Part shown: positions 53,139 to 62,300 of the stretch, in pieces
Layout of the letters: every line of letters starts with the position of its first letter
How positions within the stretch are numbered: the first letter of the stretch is position 1
Source: Vasconcelosia minhoensis LEGE 07310
Lineage (GTDB): Bacteria; Cyanobacteriota; Cyanobacteriia; Phormidesmidales; Phormidesmidaceae
Direction: 5' to 3'
Assembly (NCBI RefSeq): GCF_015207255.1
Contig: NZ_JADEXG010000024.1
Location: forward strand, 1 to 64,000
Length of the DNA stretch: 64,000 bases
The notes under the pieces: generated by a model
Databases searched by the model: none
What the model saw: only the letters and a program-made list of their open reading frames with translations
Told to the model about the DNA's origin: nothing
Made by a program: the position numbers and the translations under genes

Positions 53139-54686
53139 ATGCCGTTCAACTTGACCGAAGAAGCCTGGATTCCCGTTGTAGGAAACGATTTCAAAGTCCG
53201 AGAAGTCTCACTGGTTGAACTATTTGACAATTGGGAAACCCTGCGCGAGATCCAGTCAGATAATCCACCCACAACACTGGCTCTTTATCGATTCCTACTC
53301 GCTATTCTGCATCGAGCTTATCAGGTGCCACGAAATGAGGAGCATTGGGAAGAAATTTTTGAGGATAACGGTGAAGAAGCAATTACATATCTACAAGACC
53401 GTGCCGACCGCTTCGATCTGCTCCATCCAGAACATCCCTTTATGCAAGACATGGCACTACCCATTGATAAAGCCGTGTCAGTCCACGCCATCCATACCAT
53501 GAGCACTTCCAAAGTATTCTCTCACGAGCATGAGTGGAGCGGCTACAGCCTCTCACTCCCAGAGGCAGCCCGTCTGTTAGTACGGCTTCAGGGGGTGGAT
53601 ATCACCAGTTTGCGGGCTTACTACGTGGGGCAAACTAAAGGCAATCGCTCTGCGGTCAATACGCCGACCATTAACGCAGCTAATGTATTAGTTCAAGGAT
53701 CAACTCTGAAACAAACCCTGCTGTTCAACCTGATGCGTTACGATCCAAACTCTGAGATTTCTGGCGCTATAAAAGGCGAAGATATACCTACTTGGGAAAC
53801 CAGTTACGCAGGTAGGCCGACTAAATCTATTCCTCAGGGCTACATTAGCTATCTGACCTTCCCGTGGCGCAGACTCAAGCTATTTGTTGAAAATAATAGC
53901 GTTAGCCAAATCGCGATTACTATGGGCAACTCCTTGCCAGACAAGGTAACGCCTCAGCAGTGGGAATGCGGCATTGCCTACCGGGATGATCGACCGGTGC
54001 GGATGTCATTAAATAGGCAGCTTTGGCGAGATGTTGATAGCTTTCTCCTCTCTGCCGAAAAGAATCACCGTCCCCGTATTATTGACTGGCTTGCTGAGCT
54101 GCGATCAGAAGAACTGGTCGAAGATATCGTCACGCTCCAAATTGTGGGCTTTAGTGCCGATAAGGCTAAACCGCTGGGCTGGAGTACGCAGCAGTTTTCA
54201 GCCCCAAAAGCTTATATCGTCGATACAGAATTAGCTACTACGCTAAAGCTAGCCATTAATACTGCTGAAGAACACCAGCAAATCTTCCGTTCCTTCCGGG
54301 GGAGCCCTTACTATGCCCTGGCAGAGATCCTCAAACACGGCGATGCAGGCAGCTTAGCCCAAGCCCTAGACGGCGAATCTCGCTACTGGGCTACGCTTGA
54401 TCGCGAGTTTCCCAAACTGCTCTATGCATTGCCCCAGGACACCGAAACGGGTGCAGACGGCATCACCCGGTACGGTCATCGGCAACTTCCCGCCTGGACC
54501 CAGACCGTTCAGAACGCGGCCAGGGATGCTTTTACAGAGTCAATTCAGTCAATCCGCAACTACCAGGCGCGGGCCGCCGCTCTGCGATCGCTTAGCTACC
54601 AACTAGCCAAGTTTCGAGGTGAGACAGGCCAAAAAACTGGGAAAGATAAGGCATCTGAGAAATTTCCCCAGGCCAAGGCGAGCTAA
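53139..54686 (+). CDS. cse1: Cse1/CasA, large subunit of type I-E Cascade
   Basis: 515 residues. Cse1 (Cas8e) recognises the PAM and recruits Cas3. The start MPFNLTEEAWIPV is diagnostic of CasA, followed by HPEHPFMQDMALPIDKAVSV (the L1-loop region) and SAVNTPTINAANVLVQGSTL. The C-terminal four-helix bundle is at about 380-500. Ribosome binding site AGAAGGTG is 6 bases before the ATG. It lies 23 bases before cse2. Confidence 0.92.
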   Translation: MPFNLTEEAWIPVVGNDFKVREVSLVELFDNWETLREIQSDNPPTTLALYRFLLAILHRAYQVPRNEEHWEEIFEDNGEEAITYLQDRADRFDLLHPEHPFMQDMALPIDKAVSVHAIHTMSTSKVFSHEHEWSGYSLSLPEAARLLVRLQGVDITSLRAYYVGQTKGNRSAVNTPTINAANVLVQGSTLKQTLLFNLMRYDPNSEISGAIKGEDIPTWETSYAGRPTKSIPQGYISYLTFPWRRLKLFVENNSVSQIAITMGNSLPDKVTPQQWECGIAYRDDRPVRMSLNRQLWRDVDSFLLSAEKNHRPRIIDWLAELRSEELVEDIVTLQIVGFSADKAKPLGWSTQQFSAPKAYIVDTELATTLKLAINTAEEHQQIFRSFRGSPYYALAEILKHGDAGSLAQALDGESRYWATLDREFPKLLYALPQDTETGADGITRYGHRQLPAWTQTVQNAARDAFTESIQSIRNYQARAAALRSLSYQLAKFRGETGQKTGKDKASEKFPQAKAS

Positions 54687-54709
54687 ACTCCTATCTACAG
54701 AGACTACCC

Positions 54710-55261
54710 ATGACAACCTCAACTTCCAGACTCGCACCCGCTGAACGAGAGACAAAATTTCTAGAGTCTGTTCAGCAGCAGACCCAAAACGACAGCGGTG
54801 CCAAAGCTATCCTCAAACGGGCTCTGACGGATGAGCCCAGACATCTACGGGCCGCCTATCCGCTGGTATTGCCCTACTTGGGCGGCATTCAGTATCACCA
54901 GGATGAATGGATCTTTGTCGCCTGCCTGTCTGCTTACTATCCCCAAGGGCTGCATCGGGAAAACCGACAAACCTTTGGTCACAGTGCTCGCCGTTTAACC
55001 GGCGAAGGCAGTTCTAAGGGAGCCGACCGCCGCTTTCGCGCTCTGCTAGATACTTCTCTAGAAGATTTGCGATCGCCCCTCTCGGCCCTGGTTCGCCTGA
55101 TGAAATCAAAGGATATTTCCATTGACTACCCCCAGCTGCTAGCAGACCTCTGCCGCTGGGAGCACCCCGATCAGTACATCCAAGACAAATGGGCAAGAGC
55201 ATTTTGGGGTGCGCCATCTAGCCAACAAGAAGAGCAGCCGAGCCAGAATAATGATGACTAA
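54710..55261 (+). CDS. cse2: Cse2/CasB, small subunit of type I-E Cascade
   Basis: 183 residues, an all-helical protein that binds the crRNA and non-target strand inside Cascade as a dimer. Basic segments HSARRLTGEGSSKGADRRFR and LRSPLSALVRLMKSKDISID are typical. The C-terminal tail (SSQQEEQPSQNNDD) is acidic/polar. It is followed not by cas7 but by a hicBA toxin-antitoxin pair. Confidence 0.9.
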   Translation: MTTSTSRLAPAERETKFLESVQQQTQNDSGAKAILKRALTDEPRHLRAAYPLVLPYLGGIQYHQDEWIFVACLSAYYPQGLHRENRQTFGHSARRLTGEGSSKGADRRFRALLDTSLEDLRSPLSALVRLMKSKDISIDYPQLLADLCRWEHPDQYIQDKWARAFWGAPSSQQEEQPSQNNDD

Positions 55262-55264
55262 AAT

Positions 55265-55280
55265 TAGTGAATACTCACTA
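55265..55280 (+). promoter_or_regulatory. palindrome upstream of hicB (candidate operator)
   Basis: TAGTGAATACTCACTA is a perfect inverted repeat with 6-bp arms and a four-base centre. It lies between the cse2 stop and the hicB start, 16 bases before the ATG, overlapping the likely promoter. Confidence 0.5.
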
Positions 55281-55296
55281 TTCAAGGAGATGAAAA

Positions 55297-55518
55297 ATGC
55301 ATCAGCTGTCTGTCGTGATTGAAAAAGATGAGCTTGGCTACTATGCCTACTGCCCAGCGCTAGAAGGCTGTCAAACTCAGGGCGATTCAATGGAAGAGGT
55401 GCAAATCAATATCAAGGAAGCAATTTCTTTGTATCTGTCAACTCTCTCGCAAGTTGAGAAGGAGGAAATTTTTAGCCGAGAGCTGACTGCAGTTGTGATG
55501 GAGGTACAGGTTGCCTAA
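55297..55518 (+). CDS. hicB: HicB-type antitoxin within the cas operon
   Basis: 73 residues, matching short HicB antitoxins. MHQLSVVIEKDELGYYAYCP, ALEGCQTQGDSMEEVQINIK and EAISLYLSTL form the partial RNase-H-like fold that blocks HicA. A strong ribosome binding site AAGGAG precedes the ATG. It overlaps hicA by eight bases. The unusual antitoxin-first order (hicBA) is common in cyanobacteria. Its place between cse2 and cas7 is not part of standard type I-E loci. Confidence 0.9.
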   Translation: MHQLSVVIEKDELGYYAYCPALEGCQTQGDSMEEVQINIKEAISLYLSTLSQVEKEEIFSRELTAVVMEVQVA

Positions 55519-55714
55519 ACAACCTAGACTTACGGCCTCTGAAGCAGAAACACTCGTACTCAAAGCGGGTTTTCAGCTGCTGCAAAGTGCGGGCAGCCAT
55601 CGAATTTATGGAAAAGACCGGCTCAGGGTAGTCATTCCTTTCCACTCTGCTAAGATTCTGCATCCCAAAATTGTCAAACAAGTTCTGAAAGCTATCAAGG
55701 CTGATGAATCTTGA
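55511..55714 (+). CDS. hicA: HicA-type mRNA interferase toxin within the cas operon
   Basis: 67 residues from a TTG at 55511. The double-stranded-RNA-binding-like fold of HicA is marked by LKAGFQLLQSAGSHRIYGKD with the catalytic His (GSHRIY) and VVIPFHSAKILHPKIVKQVL. HicA cleaves mRNA and tmRNA unless bound by HicB. It appears intact. It is followed by a second short palindrome and then cas7. Confidence 0.9.
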   Translation: MPKQPRLTASEAETLVLKAGFQLLQSAGSHRIYGKDRLRVVIPFHSAKILHPKIVKQVLKAIKADES

Positions 55715-55725
55715 AGTATTTACTT
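55714..55725 (+). promoter_or_regulatory. palindrome between hicA and cas7
   Basis: AAGTATTTACTT is a perfect 5-bp inverted repeat with a two-base centre, starting at the last base of the hicA stop codon and 41 bases before cas7. It may be a regulatory site or half of one. Confidence 0.3.
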
Positions 55726-55766
55726 AAGTCATTTCAACCCAATCATACCGAAGAGGAAAATCAACT

Positions 55767-56912
55767 ATGCAACTCGAAATTCACATTCTACAAAGCTTTC
55801 CCCCCGCCAACCTAAACCGGGACGAGAACGGCATGCCAAAATCTACGGTGTTCGGCGGTCGCCCCCGAGCTCGGATTTCTAGCCAGTGTCAGAAGCGGGC
55901 AATTCGTCTGTTTTATCAGGACTATTCCAACCTTGCACCAGAACAATTTGCCGCTCGCTCTCGGTCCTGGCTGCCTGAATTGAAAAAGCTGCTGGTTGAT
56001 CAGGGCATTGCCGAGGCTCAGGCTGAAGCAGCCGCCCGCTTAGCCTTAGAAGATGGGCTCAAGCTCAAGCTCGATGAAAAGACAGGGGAGTCGAAAACGA
56101 TCGTGTTTCTGGGCCGGACAGAGATAGCCGCGATCGCGAATATCCTCATCAGCAATTGGAACACGATTGAGCCAGCACTCTCTGGAGACAGTCCCCAGCT
56201 GCCTGCAAAAGATCCCAACATTGCCAAAGTCATTGAGAAAGCGCTGGTAGATACGGGTAAGCCGGGCGATGTTGCCCTGTTCGGGCGCATGATGGCCTCT
56301 CTGCCCACCGTTAACGTGGATGCCGCTGTGCAAATGGCCCATGCTATCAGCGTTAACAAACTTCAGCAGGAGTTCGACTTCTTCACCGCAGTGGATGATC
56401 TCGGATCCAGTGAAGATACCGGCGCTGACCATATGGGTGAGACGGGCTACAACAGCTCTACCTACTACCGCTTCAGCGTCCTGGATACTGAACAGCTGAA
56501 GCGAAACCTGGGGGCTAGCGATGAGCAGGCGGCCAGTGTGGCAATGGCGTTTGCAGAAGCGTTTGTTAAAGCGATTCCCACCGGGCACCAAAATGGGTTT
56601 GCCGCTCATAGCCGACCAGCTGCGGTACTGGCCGTTGTCCGCCAGGGCCAGCCTATTTCACTGGTAGACGCCTTTGAAGATCCGGTTGCGCCTAGAGGCG
56701 GTAAGAGTTTGTTAGAAAATGCGGTCTTTAAGCTAGACGAGCACTGGGCAGAGCTGAGCAAAATGTACGGTGAAAAGTCTGTCGCCTTTAAGGGAATTGT
56801 CACCCGCACTCAGCTGGCCCAGCAGCTCAAGCATCTTGCCGACTGCGAACTGCCTGCGGTCGATGAGCTGCTCAAAGACGCGATCGCAGCCGCATTCTCC
56901 CAAGGTGAATAA
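55767..56912 (+). CDS. cas7: Cas7e (Cse4/CasC), backbone of type I-E Cascade
   Basis: 381 residues. Six Cas7 copies form the helical backbone that holds the crRNA. MQLEIHILQSFPPANLNRDE is the diagnostic start. GRPRARISSQCQKRAIRLFY, DDLGSSEDTGADHMGETGYN and STYYRFSVLDTEQLKRNLG follow. The ribosome binding site is GAGGAAAA. It is the first cas gene after the hicBA pair, 52 bases away. One base separates its stop from the cas5 start. Confidence 0.95.
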   Translation: MQLEIHILQSFPPANLNRDENGMPKSTVFGGRPRARISSQCQKRAIRLFYQDYSNLAPEQFAARSRSWLPELKKLLVDQGIAEAQAEAAARLALEDGLKLKLDEKTGESKTIVFLGRTEIAAIANILISNWNTIEPALSGDSPQLPAKDPNIAKVIEKALVDTGKPGDVALFGRMMASLPTVNVDAAVQMAHAISVNKLQQEFDFFTAVDDLGSSEDTGADHMGETGYNSSTYYRFSVLDTEQLKRNLGASDEQAASVAMAFAEAFVKAIPTGHQNGFAAHSRPAAVLAVVRQGQPISLVDAFEDPVAPRGGKSLLENAVFKLDEHWAELSKMYGEKSVAFKGIVTRTQLAQQLKHLADCELPAVDELLKDAIAAAFSQGE

Positions 56913-56913
56913 G

Positions 56914-57561
56914 ATGCCTACTCTCCTACTCCGCATGCGGGCACCGATGATGAGCTGGGGCGACCACAGCCGATTTACAAATCGGGATACCCGCCGAGAA
57001 CCAACTAAATCTGCTGTGATTGGGCTCCTCTGTGCCGCACTGGGCCGCCCTCGTTGGGAGCCGGTCGAGGATTTGACTGCCCTCAAAATGGGGGTGAGGG
57101 TTAATCAGGAAGGAACCGTCCAATGTGATTATCACACCATCATGGATAGCATTAGACCTAATGGAAAGAAGGTCAAAACGGAACTGAGCTGGCGCTATTA
57201 CGTGGCCGATGCCGACTATCTGGTGGGGCTGGAGGGGAATCACCTGCTGCTCGAAACCCTAGATACGGCTCTGCAATCGCCGACCTGGCAGCTTTACTTT
57301 GGCCGCAAAAGTTTTGTGCCTAGCTGCCCAATTCAGGTTGGCATTGTGGAGCAGCCGCTGCTCGCAGCCCTAGAGCAGCCAATTCACCGTAAGCGCACTT
57401 TCACTCGCGAACAGCCAGATCGCCTGCGCTGTGTTGTCGAGGTGCCAGACAGTCTGGACGTACGGCAGGACGTGCCCCTCGACTGGCAAAAGCGGCTGTT
57501 CGGTCGCCGCTGTGTAGACACTCACTTCATCAATACTGAGCTATGTATCTCTCAAAATTAG
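56914..57561 (+). CDS. cas5: Cas5e (CasD) of type I-E Cascade
   Basis: 215 residues from the ATG at 56914, one base after cas7. A longer upstream frame exists but overlaps cas7. MPTLLLRMRAPMMSWGDHSR is the family-typical start; FTNRDTRREPTKSAVIGLLC contains the conserved Thr/Arg that grips the crRNA 5' handle. Cas5 caps the 5' end of the crRNA next to Cse1. It overlaps cas6e by 19 bases. Confidence 0.93.
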   Translation: MPTLLLRMRAPMMSWGDHSRFTNRDTRREPTKSAVIGLLCAALGRPRWEPVEDLTALKMGVRVNQEGTVQCDYHTIMDSIRPNGKKVKTELSWRYYVADADYLVGLEGNHLLLETLDTALQSPTWQLYFGRKSFVPSCPIQVGIVEQPLLAALEQPIHRKRTFTREQPDRLRCVVEVPDSLDVRQDVPLDWQKRLFGRRCVDTHFINTELCISQN

Positions 57562-58163
57562 TCCTGAATCGACGCCATCCCAAAGTCCAAACCGATTTGA
57601 GCAACGCCCATAAACTGCATCAGCGAATCATGCATGGGTTCCCTGACGAGGAGCCAGATCGTCCGCGTGAGAACTGGCAAATTCTGTTTCGCCAGGAGCC
57701 CGATAACGACGTGGTGTTAGTGCAGTCAGAGATTGAGCCTGACTGGTCGAAGCTTCCAGAAGGATATTTGAGCGACCATGCCGTAAAGTCAGTGGATTTT
57801 GATGCGGCTCAACTAGGGCCGGGACAACTTTTACAGTTTCGGCTCAAGGCTAACCCGAGCAAGCGCGATCAGAAAACCAGAAAGACCATTGGCCTCTTTC
57901 GTCAGGCGGATCAGCTGGCCTGGCTAGAACGGCAGGCCAGCCGCTGCGGCTTTAAGCTTCATGGGGTCAATGTCATCCCTTCGCCTAACGTATTTGGCCT
58001 CAAGGATAAAGGTGCTGCGCCGATCCGAATTACGACGGCGCTGTATCAGGGAATTCTAGAAGTGACTGAACCCAGTCAGTTTCAGCAGATGCTACAGCAG
58101 GGCATTGGGCGCGGAAAATCCTACGGCTGTGGCCTACTGTCGATTGCTCGGGTTCAACCTTAG
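57543..58163 (+). CDS. cas6e: Cas6e (Cse3/CasE) crRNA-processing endonuclease
   Basis: 206 residues with two ferredoxin-like domains. MYLSKLVLNRRHPKVQTDLS and NAHKLHQRIMHGFPDE hold the His and Tyr of the active site; the C-terminal GIGRGKSYGCGLLSIARV is the glycine-rich loop. It cleaves the repeat RNA at the base of its hairpin and stays bound to the crRNA 3' end. The repeat here forms the stem CCCCACGCCTGTGGGG, suitable for this enzyme. Confidence 0.94.
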   Translation: MYLSKLVLNRRHPKVQTDLSNAHKLHQRIMHGFPDEEPDRPRENWQILFRQEPDNDVVLVQSEIEPDWSKLPEGYLSDHAVKSVDFDAAQLGPGQLLQFRLKANPSKRDQKTRKTIGLFRQADQLAWLERQASRCGFKLHGVNVIPSPNVFGLKDKGAAPIRITTALYQGILEVTEPSQFQQMLQQGIGRGKSYGCGLLSIARVQP

Positions 58164-58187
58164 CCAACTCTACCGGGGGCTCGGATT

Positions 58188-59099
58188 ATGTCTAGATTAC
58201 GCACTCTGCCCAAGGCCCGCGATCGCATTAGCTTTTTGTACTTTGAGCATTGCCGGATCGAACAGGATGATCGCGCGATCGCAATTTTCAAAGACAAAAG
58301 CAAGTTCTTCGTTCCCTGCGCGGCTATTTCTACGCTGCTGCTAGGGCCAGGAACGTCGATCACCCATGCTGCCATCAAAACCCTAGCTGACAATGTCTGC
58401 GAGGTGCAGTGGGTAGGGCAGGATCTGACGCGCTTTTACGCTAGCGGGCGCAGTGGGGCTAGCAATGCCAGGCGTCTTATTCATCAGGCGACGCTATGGG
58501 CCGATCCCATCCAGCGATTAGCAGTGGTCAGGCGAATGTATACCTTTCGCTTCGATGAACCGCTCAGCGAAGATTTAACACTTCAGCAAATTCGAGGGTT
58601 GGAAGGGGTGCGCGTGCGGACGATGTACCAACGCTGGAGTAAGGAGACCGGTGTTGAGTGGAAGGGCCGTAATTATAAGCAGGAAAACTGGGACGATGCT
58701 AACCCTATCAACCAAGCCCTGTCTATTGCTAACACCTGCCTCTATGCCGTGTGTCAGGCTGCGCTGAATTCAGTAGGCTATTCCCCAGCCCTCGGATTTA
58801 TTCATACCGGAAAACCGCTGTCATTCGTTTATGACGTTGCGGATATGTATAAGGCGGAAACAACCATTCCGGCTGCTTTTGAGGCCGCTGCGGAAACATA
58901 TTTTGACCTCGATAGGGTCGTTCGCCGTAAATGCCGAGATAGGTTCAATGACTATCGCCTGATGCATCGCCTGGTTCAGGATATTGACAAGGTTTTAAGC
59001 TTTGGTCATGAGGATGAAGCGGAACCAATCTGCTTCCTGTGGGATGACGTTTTGGAGTCGGTGGAAGGCGGAAAAAATTGGTCCGATAAGGAGGGCTAA
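58188..59099 (+). CDS. cas1: Cas1 integrase (type I-E)
   Basis: 303 residues. Cas1 with Cas2 inserts new spacers. YFEHCRIEQDDRAIAIFKDK is in the N-terminal beta domain. The metal site involves Glu in QIRGLEGVRVRTMYQ, His in PALGFIHTGKPLSFVYDVAD and Asp in the same segment (YDVADMYK). Acidic and His ligands are all present. It follows cas6e by 24 bases and its TAA abuts the cas2 ATG. Confidence 0.95.
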   Translation: MSRLRTLPKARDRISFLYFEHCRIEQDDRAIAIFKDKSKFFVPCAAISTLLLGPGTSITHAAIKTLADNVCEVQWVGQDLTRFYASGRSGASNARRLIHQATLWADPIQRLAVVRRMYTFRFDEPLSEDLTLQQIRGLEGVRVRTMYQRWSKETGVEWKGRNYKQENWDDANPINQALSIANTCLYAVCQAALNSVGYSPALGFIHTGKPLSFVYDVADMYKAETTIPAAFEAAAETYFDLDRVVRRKCRDRFNDYRLMHRLVQDIDKVLSFGHEDEAEPICFLWDDVLESVEGGKNWSDKEG

Positions 59100-59372
59100 A
59101 TGGTGGTATTCATTCTCGAAAATGCTAAGCCTGCCCTGAGAGGAGAGCTGAGCCGCTGGCTGTTTGAGATCAAGGCAGGAGTTTTTGCTGGCCGTATTTC
59201 TGCTTTGGTTCGAGATGAGCTATGGGAGCTGATTGAGCAGAAACTTGGAAAAGGCTCTGCCGTCATGCTCTATTCACAGCGGAATGAGCAAGGCTTCGAT
59301 GCCCGAATGCTTGGAAATCCCTCTAGGGCTTTAGTAGACATAGAGGGTGTACTACTGGTAAAAGTTCAATAG
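59100..59372 (+). CDS. cas2: Cas2 (type I-E)
   Basis: 90 residues. MVVFILENAKPALRGELSRW and LFEIKAGVFAGRISALVRDE are typical of the I-E Cas2, and NEQGFDARMLGNPSRALVDI matches the C-terminal half. It forms the bridge between two Cas1 dimers. Its stop at 59370-59372 is only 19 bases before the first CRISPR repeat. Confidence 0.95.
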   Translation: MVVFILENAKPALRGELSRWLFEIKAGVFAGRISALVRDELWELIEQKLGKGSAVMLYSQRNEQGFDARMLGNPSRALVDIEGVLLVKVQ

Positions 59373-59391
59373 AATCAACCGTTTTGCAAGT
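59373..59391 (+). promoter_or_regulatory. very short CRISPR leader with an IHF-like site
   Basis: Only AATCAACCGTTTTGCAAGT lies between the cas2 stop and the first repeat. Its first 13 bases match the IHF consensus WATCAANNNNTTR at all but the last position. In E. coli such a site in the leader bends DNA for spacer integration. Any further leader function would have to lie in the 3' part of cas2. Confidence 0.4.
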
Positions 59392-62300
59392 GCTGTCCCC
59401 ACGCCTGTGGGGGTGAACCCTATTACGTTCGTCGGAACCAAATTCAAAGCAAACGCTGTCCCCACGCCTGTGGGGGTGAACCGAATTGGGACAGACAGCG
59501 TGCCCCGACCGTCGTATGCTGTCCCCACGCCTGTGGGGGTGAACCGGATCCGATACCCAACCCGCCCGAAGAGTACGTTGGCTGTCCCCACGCCTGTGGG
59601 GGTGAACCGGCAGGCCACTGACTATCAGGTCAAAACACGCTGCTGCTGTCCCCACGCCTGTGGGGGTGAACCGTTATGGAAGAAACACTTTTGCTTGAGC
59701 AAAACATCGCTGTCCCCACGCCTGTGGGGGTGAACCTCTTACATCCAAGGCCAACGCAGCAGTTCTAGACGGCTGTCCCCACGCCTGTGGGGGTGAACCG
59801 TTGTTTATGAAGGACGTGTGTCTAAGAAGACTTTGCTGTCCCCACGCCTGTGGGGGTGAACCGTAACGTACGCGAATACTGGTAGACAATGGGACGAGCT
59901 GTCCCCACGCCTGTGGGGGTGAACCAGCCCGGCGGGGAATTCAGCGAAGGGGAATATTACGCTGTCCCCACGCCTGTGGGGGTGAACCGTCCGGTCATAC
60001 ACTTTCCAGCTCACTGATGCCGGCGCTGTCCCCACGCCTGTGGGGGTGAACCGGACATCCCGAGCGGCGAACATGAAACCGGGGCCGGCTGTCCCCACGC
60101 CTGTGGGGGTGAACCGATGTGTCCACCCAAAGCATGTAGTCTTTTGGGTTGCTGTCCCCACGCCTGTGGGGGTGAACCGGGGCTACTAAGCACCATGACC
60201 AGCGCCACCCCTGAGCTGTCCCCACGCCTGTGGGGGTGAACCGAATCACTGGCAGCAAGCCTAGACCTCGAGCAGAGCTGTCCCCACGCCTGTGGGGGTG
60301 AACCGCATGAATGCCCTATCCAATCTAGCTGAGATTTCGCTGTCCCCACGCCTGTGGGGGTGAACCGCGGCTAGCGGCAGGCGCTATTACCGGCGTGGCT
60401 AGCTGTCCCCACGCCTGTGGGGGTGAACCGGGTACAAGTCCTTGGTAATTCCTGGTCGATACCCGCTGTCCCCACGCCTGTGGGGGTGAACCGTTGTGGT
60501 TAGCCAGATTCAGATTCTTGTCGATAGGCTGTCCCCACGCCTGTGGGGGTGAACCGAGCTGGTCAAGCTGACCGGTGTAATGGCGGTTAAGCTGTCCCCA
60601 CGCCTGTGGGGGTGAACCTTATTTCTATTCGGTCTTTCATCCATGCCGACACCCGCTGTCCCCACGCCTGTGGGGGTGAACCGAGAAGCATCCCGACTAC
60701 TCTACAGACTGGCCCACGCTGTCCCCACGCCTGTGGGGGTGAACCGCATAGGGCTAGGGAATGGGCTTGCCCATACATCGCTGTCCCCACGCCTGTGGGG
60801 GTGAACCGTCATGGGAGTGGAGTCCTGAATTGGAGGAGTATGCTGTCCCCACGCCTGTGGGGGTGAACCGCGATCGAGCCGTTACCGCCATTGCTTTTCT
60901 TGCCGCTGTCCCCACGCCTGTGGGGGTGAACCGAATTCGTCTTCAGCTACTAACATACGCCCGGACGCTGTCCCCACGCCTGTGGGGGTGAACCGATGGC
61001 CTAGCCACATTTGAACTTGGTTATCAGGGGCTGTCCCCACGCCTGTGGGGGTGAACCGATTACGGCGCGGGATGACCGGGATACAGGGCAGTGCTGTCCC
61101 CACGCCTGTGGGGGTGAACCGCTCTTAGCCGGTGGAAGACAGAGCCCATGGTTGGCTGTCCCCACGCCTGTGGGGGTGAACCGGCTATTCGCAAAGCCCA
61201 GAAACGATTTGGAAAAGGCTGTCCCCACGCCTGTGGGGGTGAACCGGCATATGTCGAGCCACTAGAAGCAAAATTGGAAGCTGTCCCCACGCCTGTGGGG
61301 GTGAACCGCCCGCGACTTACTTAAATCGGTGCGCGGAAATACGCTGTCCCCACGCCTGTGGGGGTGAACCGCTATTAGAAAGGATTGGTGAATACGAGGA
61401 CATCCGCTGTCCCCACGCCTGTGGGGGTGAACCGGGTGATGCTTCCCGCCCTAAACGCTTGCAGCATTCGCTGTCCCCACGCCTGTGGGGGTGAACCGCG
61501 AACTAGCAAACGACGCAGGAATCGTAATGTTAGCTGTCCCCACGCCTGTGGGGGTGAACCGACCTAAGTAAACAATTGTCTACCCAGGCCCCTATCGCTG
61601 TCCCCACGCCTGTGGGGGTGAACCGACTCAAGGACAGTGGGCGGCATTCAAACGGACTCGCTGTCCCCACGCCTGTGGGGGTGAACCAGAGTTTGAAAGC
61701 AGTTTTGAGAGCTTTGAAGGCCGCTGTCCCCACGCCTGTGGGGGTGAACCGGAGGTAGCGAATAATGGTAGCCCTAAAACCCGTTGCTGTCCCCACGCCT
61801 GTGGGGGTGAACCGGAAAGGGAGAAATCGATGTAAGCCCGTGCGACGCTGTCCCCACGCCTGTGGGGGTGAACCGCACGTCGCCCCTACTCCCGAACCGT
61901 CGAAGGTCGCTGTCCCCACGCCTGTGGGGGTGAACCGTTGGGGGGAAATGGTATGTGATGGTTTCAAAGAAGCTGTCCCCACGCCTGTGGGGGTGAACCG
62001 TAGTCACAGAGATAGCCCAGACGCTGGTAGAGCAGCTGTCCCCACGCCTGTGGGGGTGAACCGCATTCCTTCGTAGACGGTAGGAGGGCGAGCTGTACGC
62101 TGTCCCCACGCCTGTGGGGGTGAACCGTTTTCTCCGACTTGTACTGCCCCTTCTAAGGTTGCGCTGTCCCCACGCCTGTGGGGGTGAACCAGAGCGCGAC
62201 GTATGGGCATCAATGGGGCGTCAGCAGCTGTCCCCACGCCTGTGGGGGTGAACCGCGTAACCGGTTTAGCCGGGCGGTTGCCGCTGCTTGCTGTCCCCAC

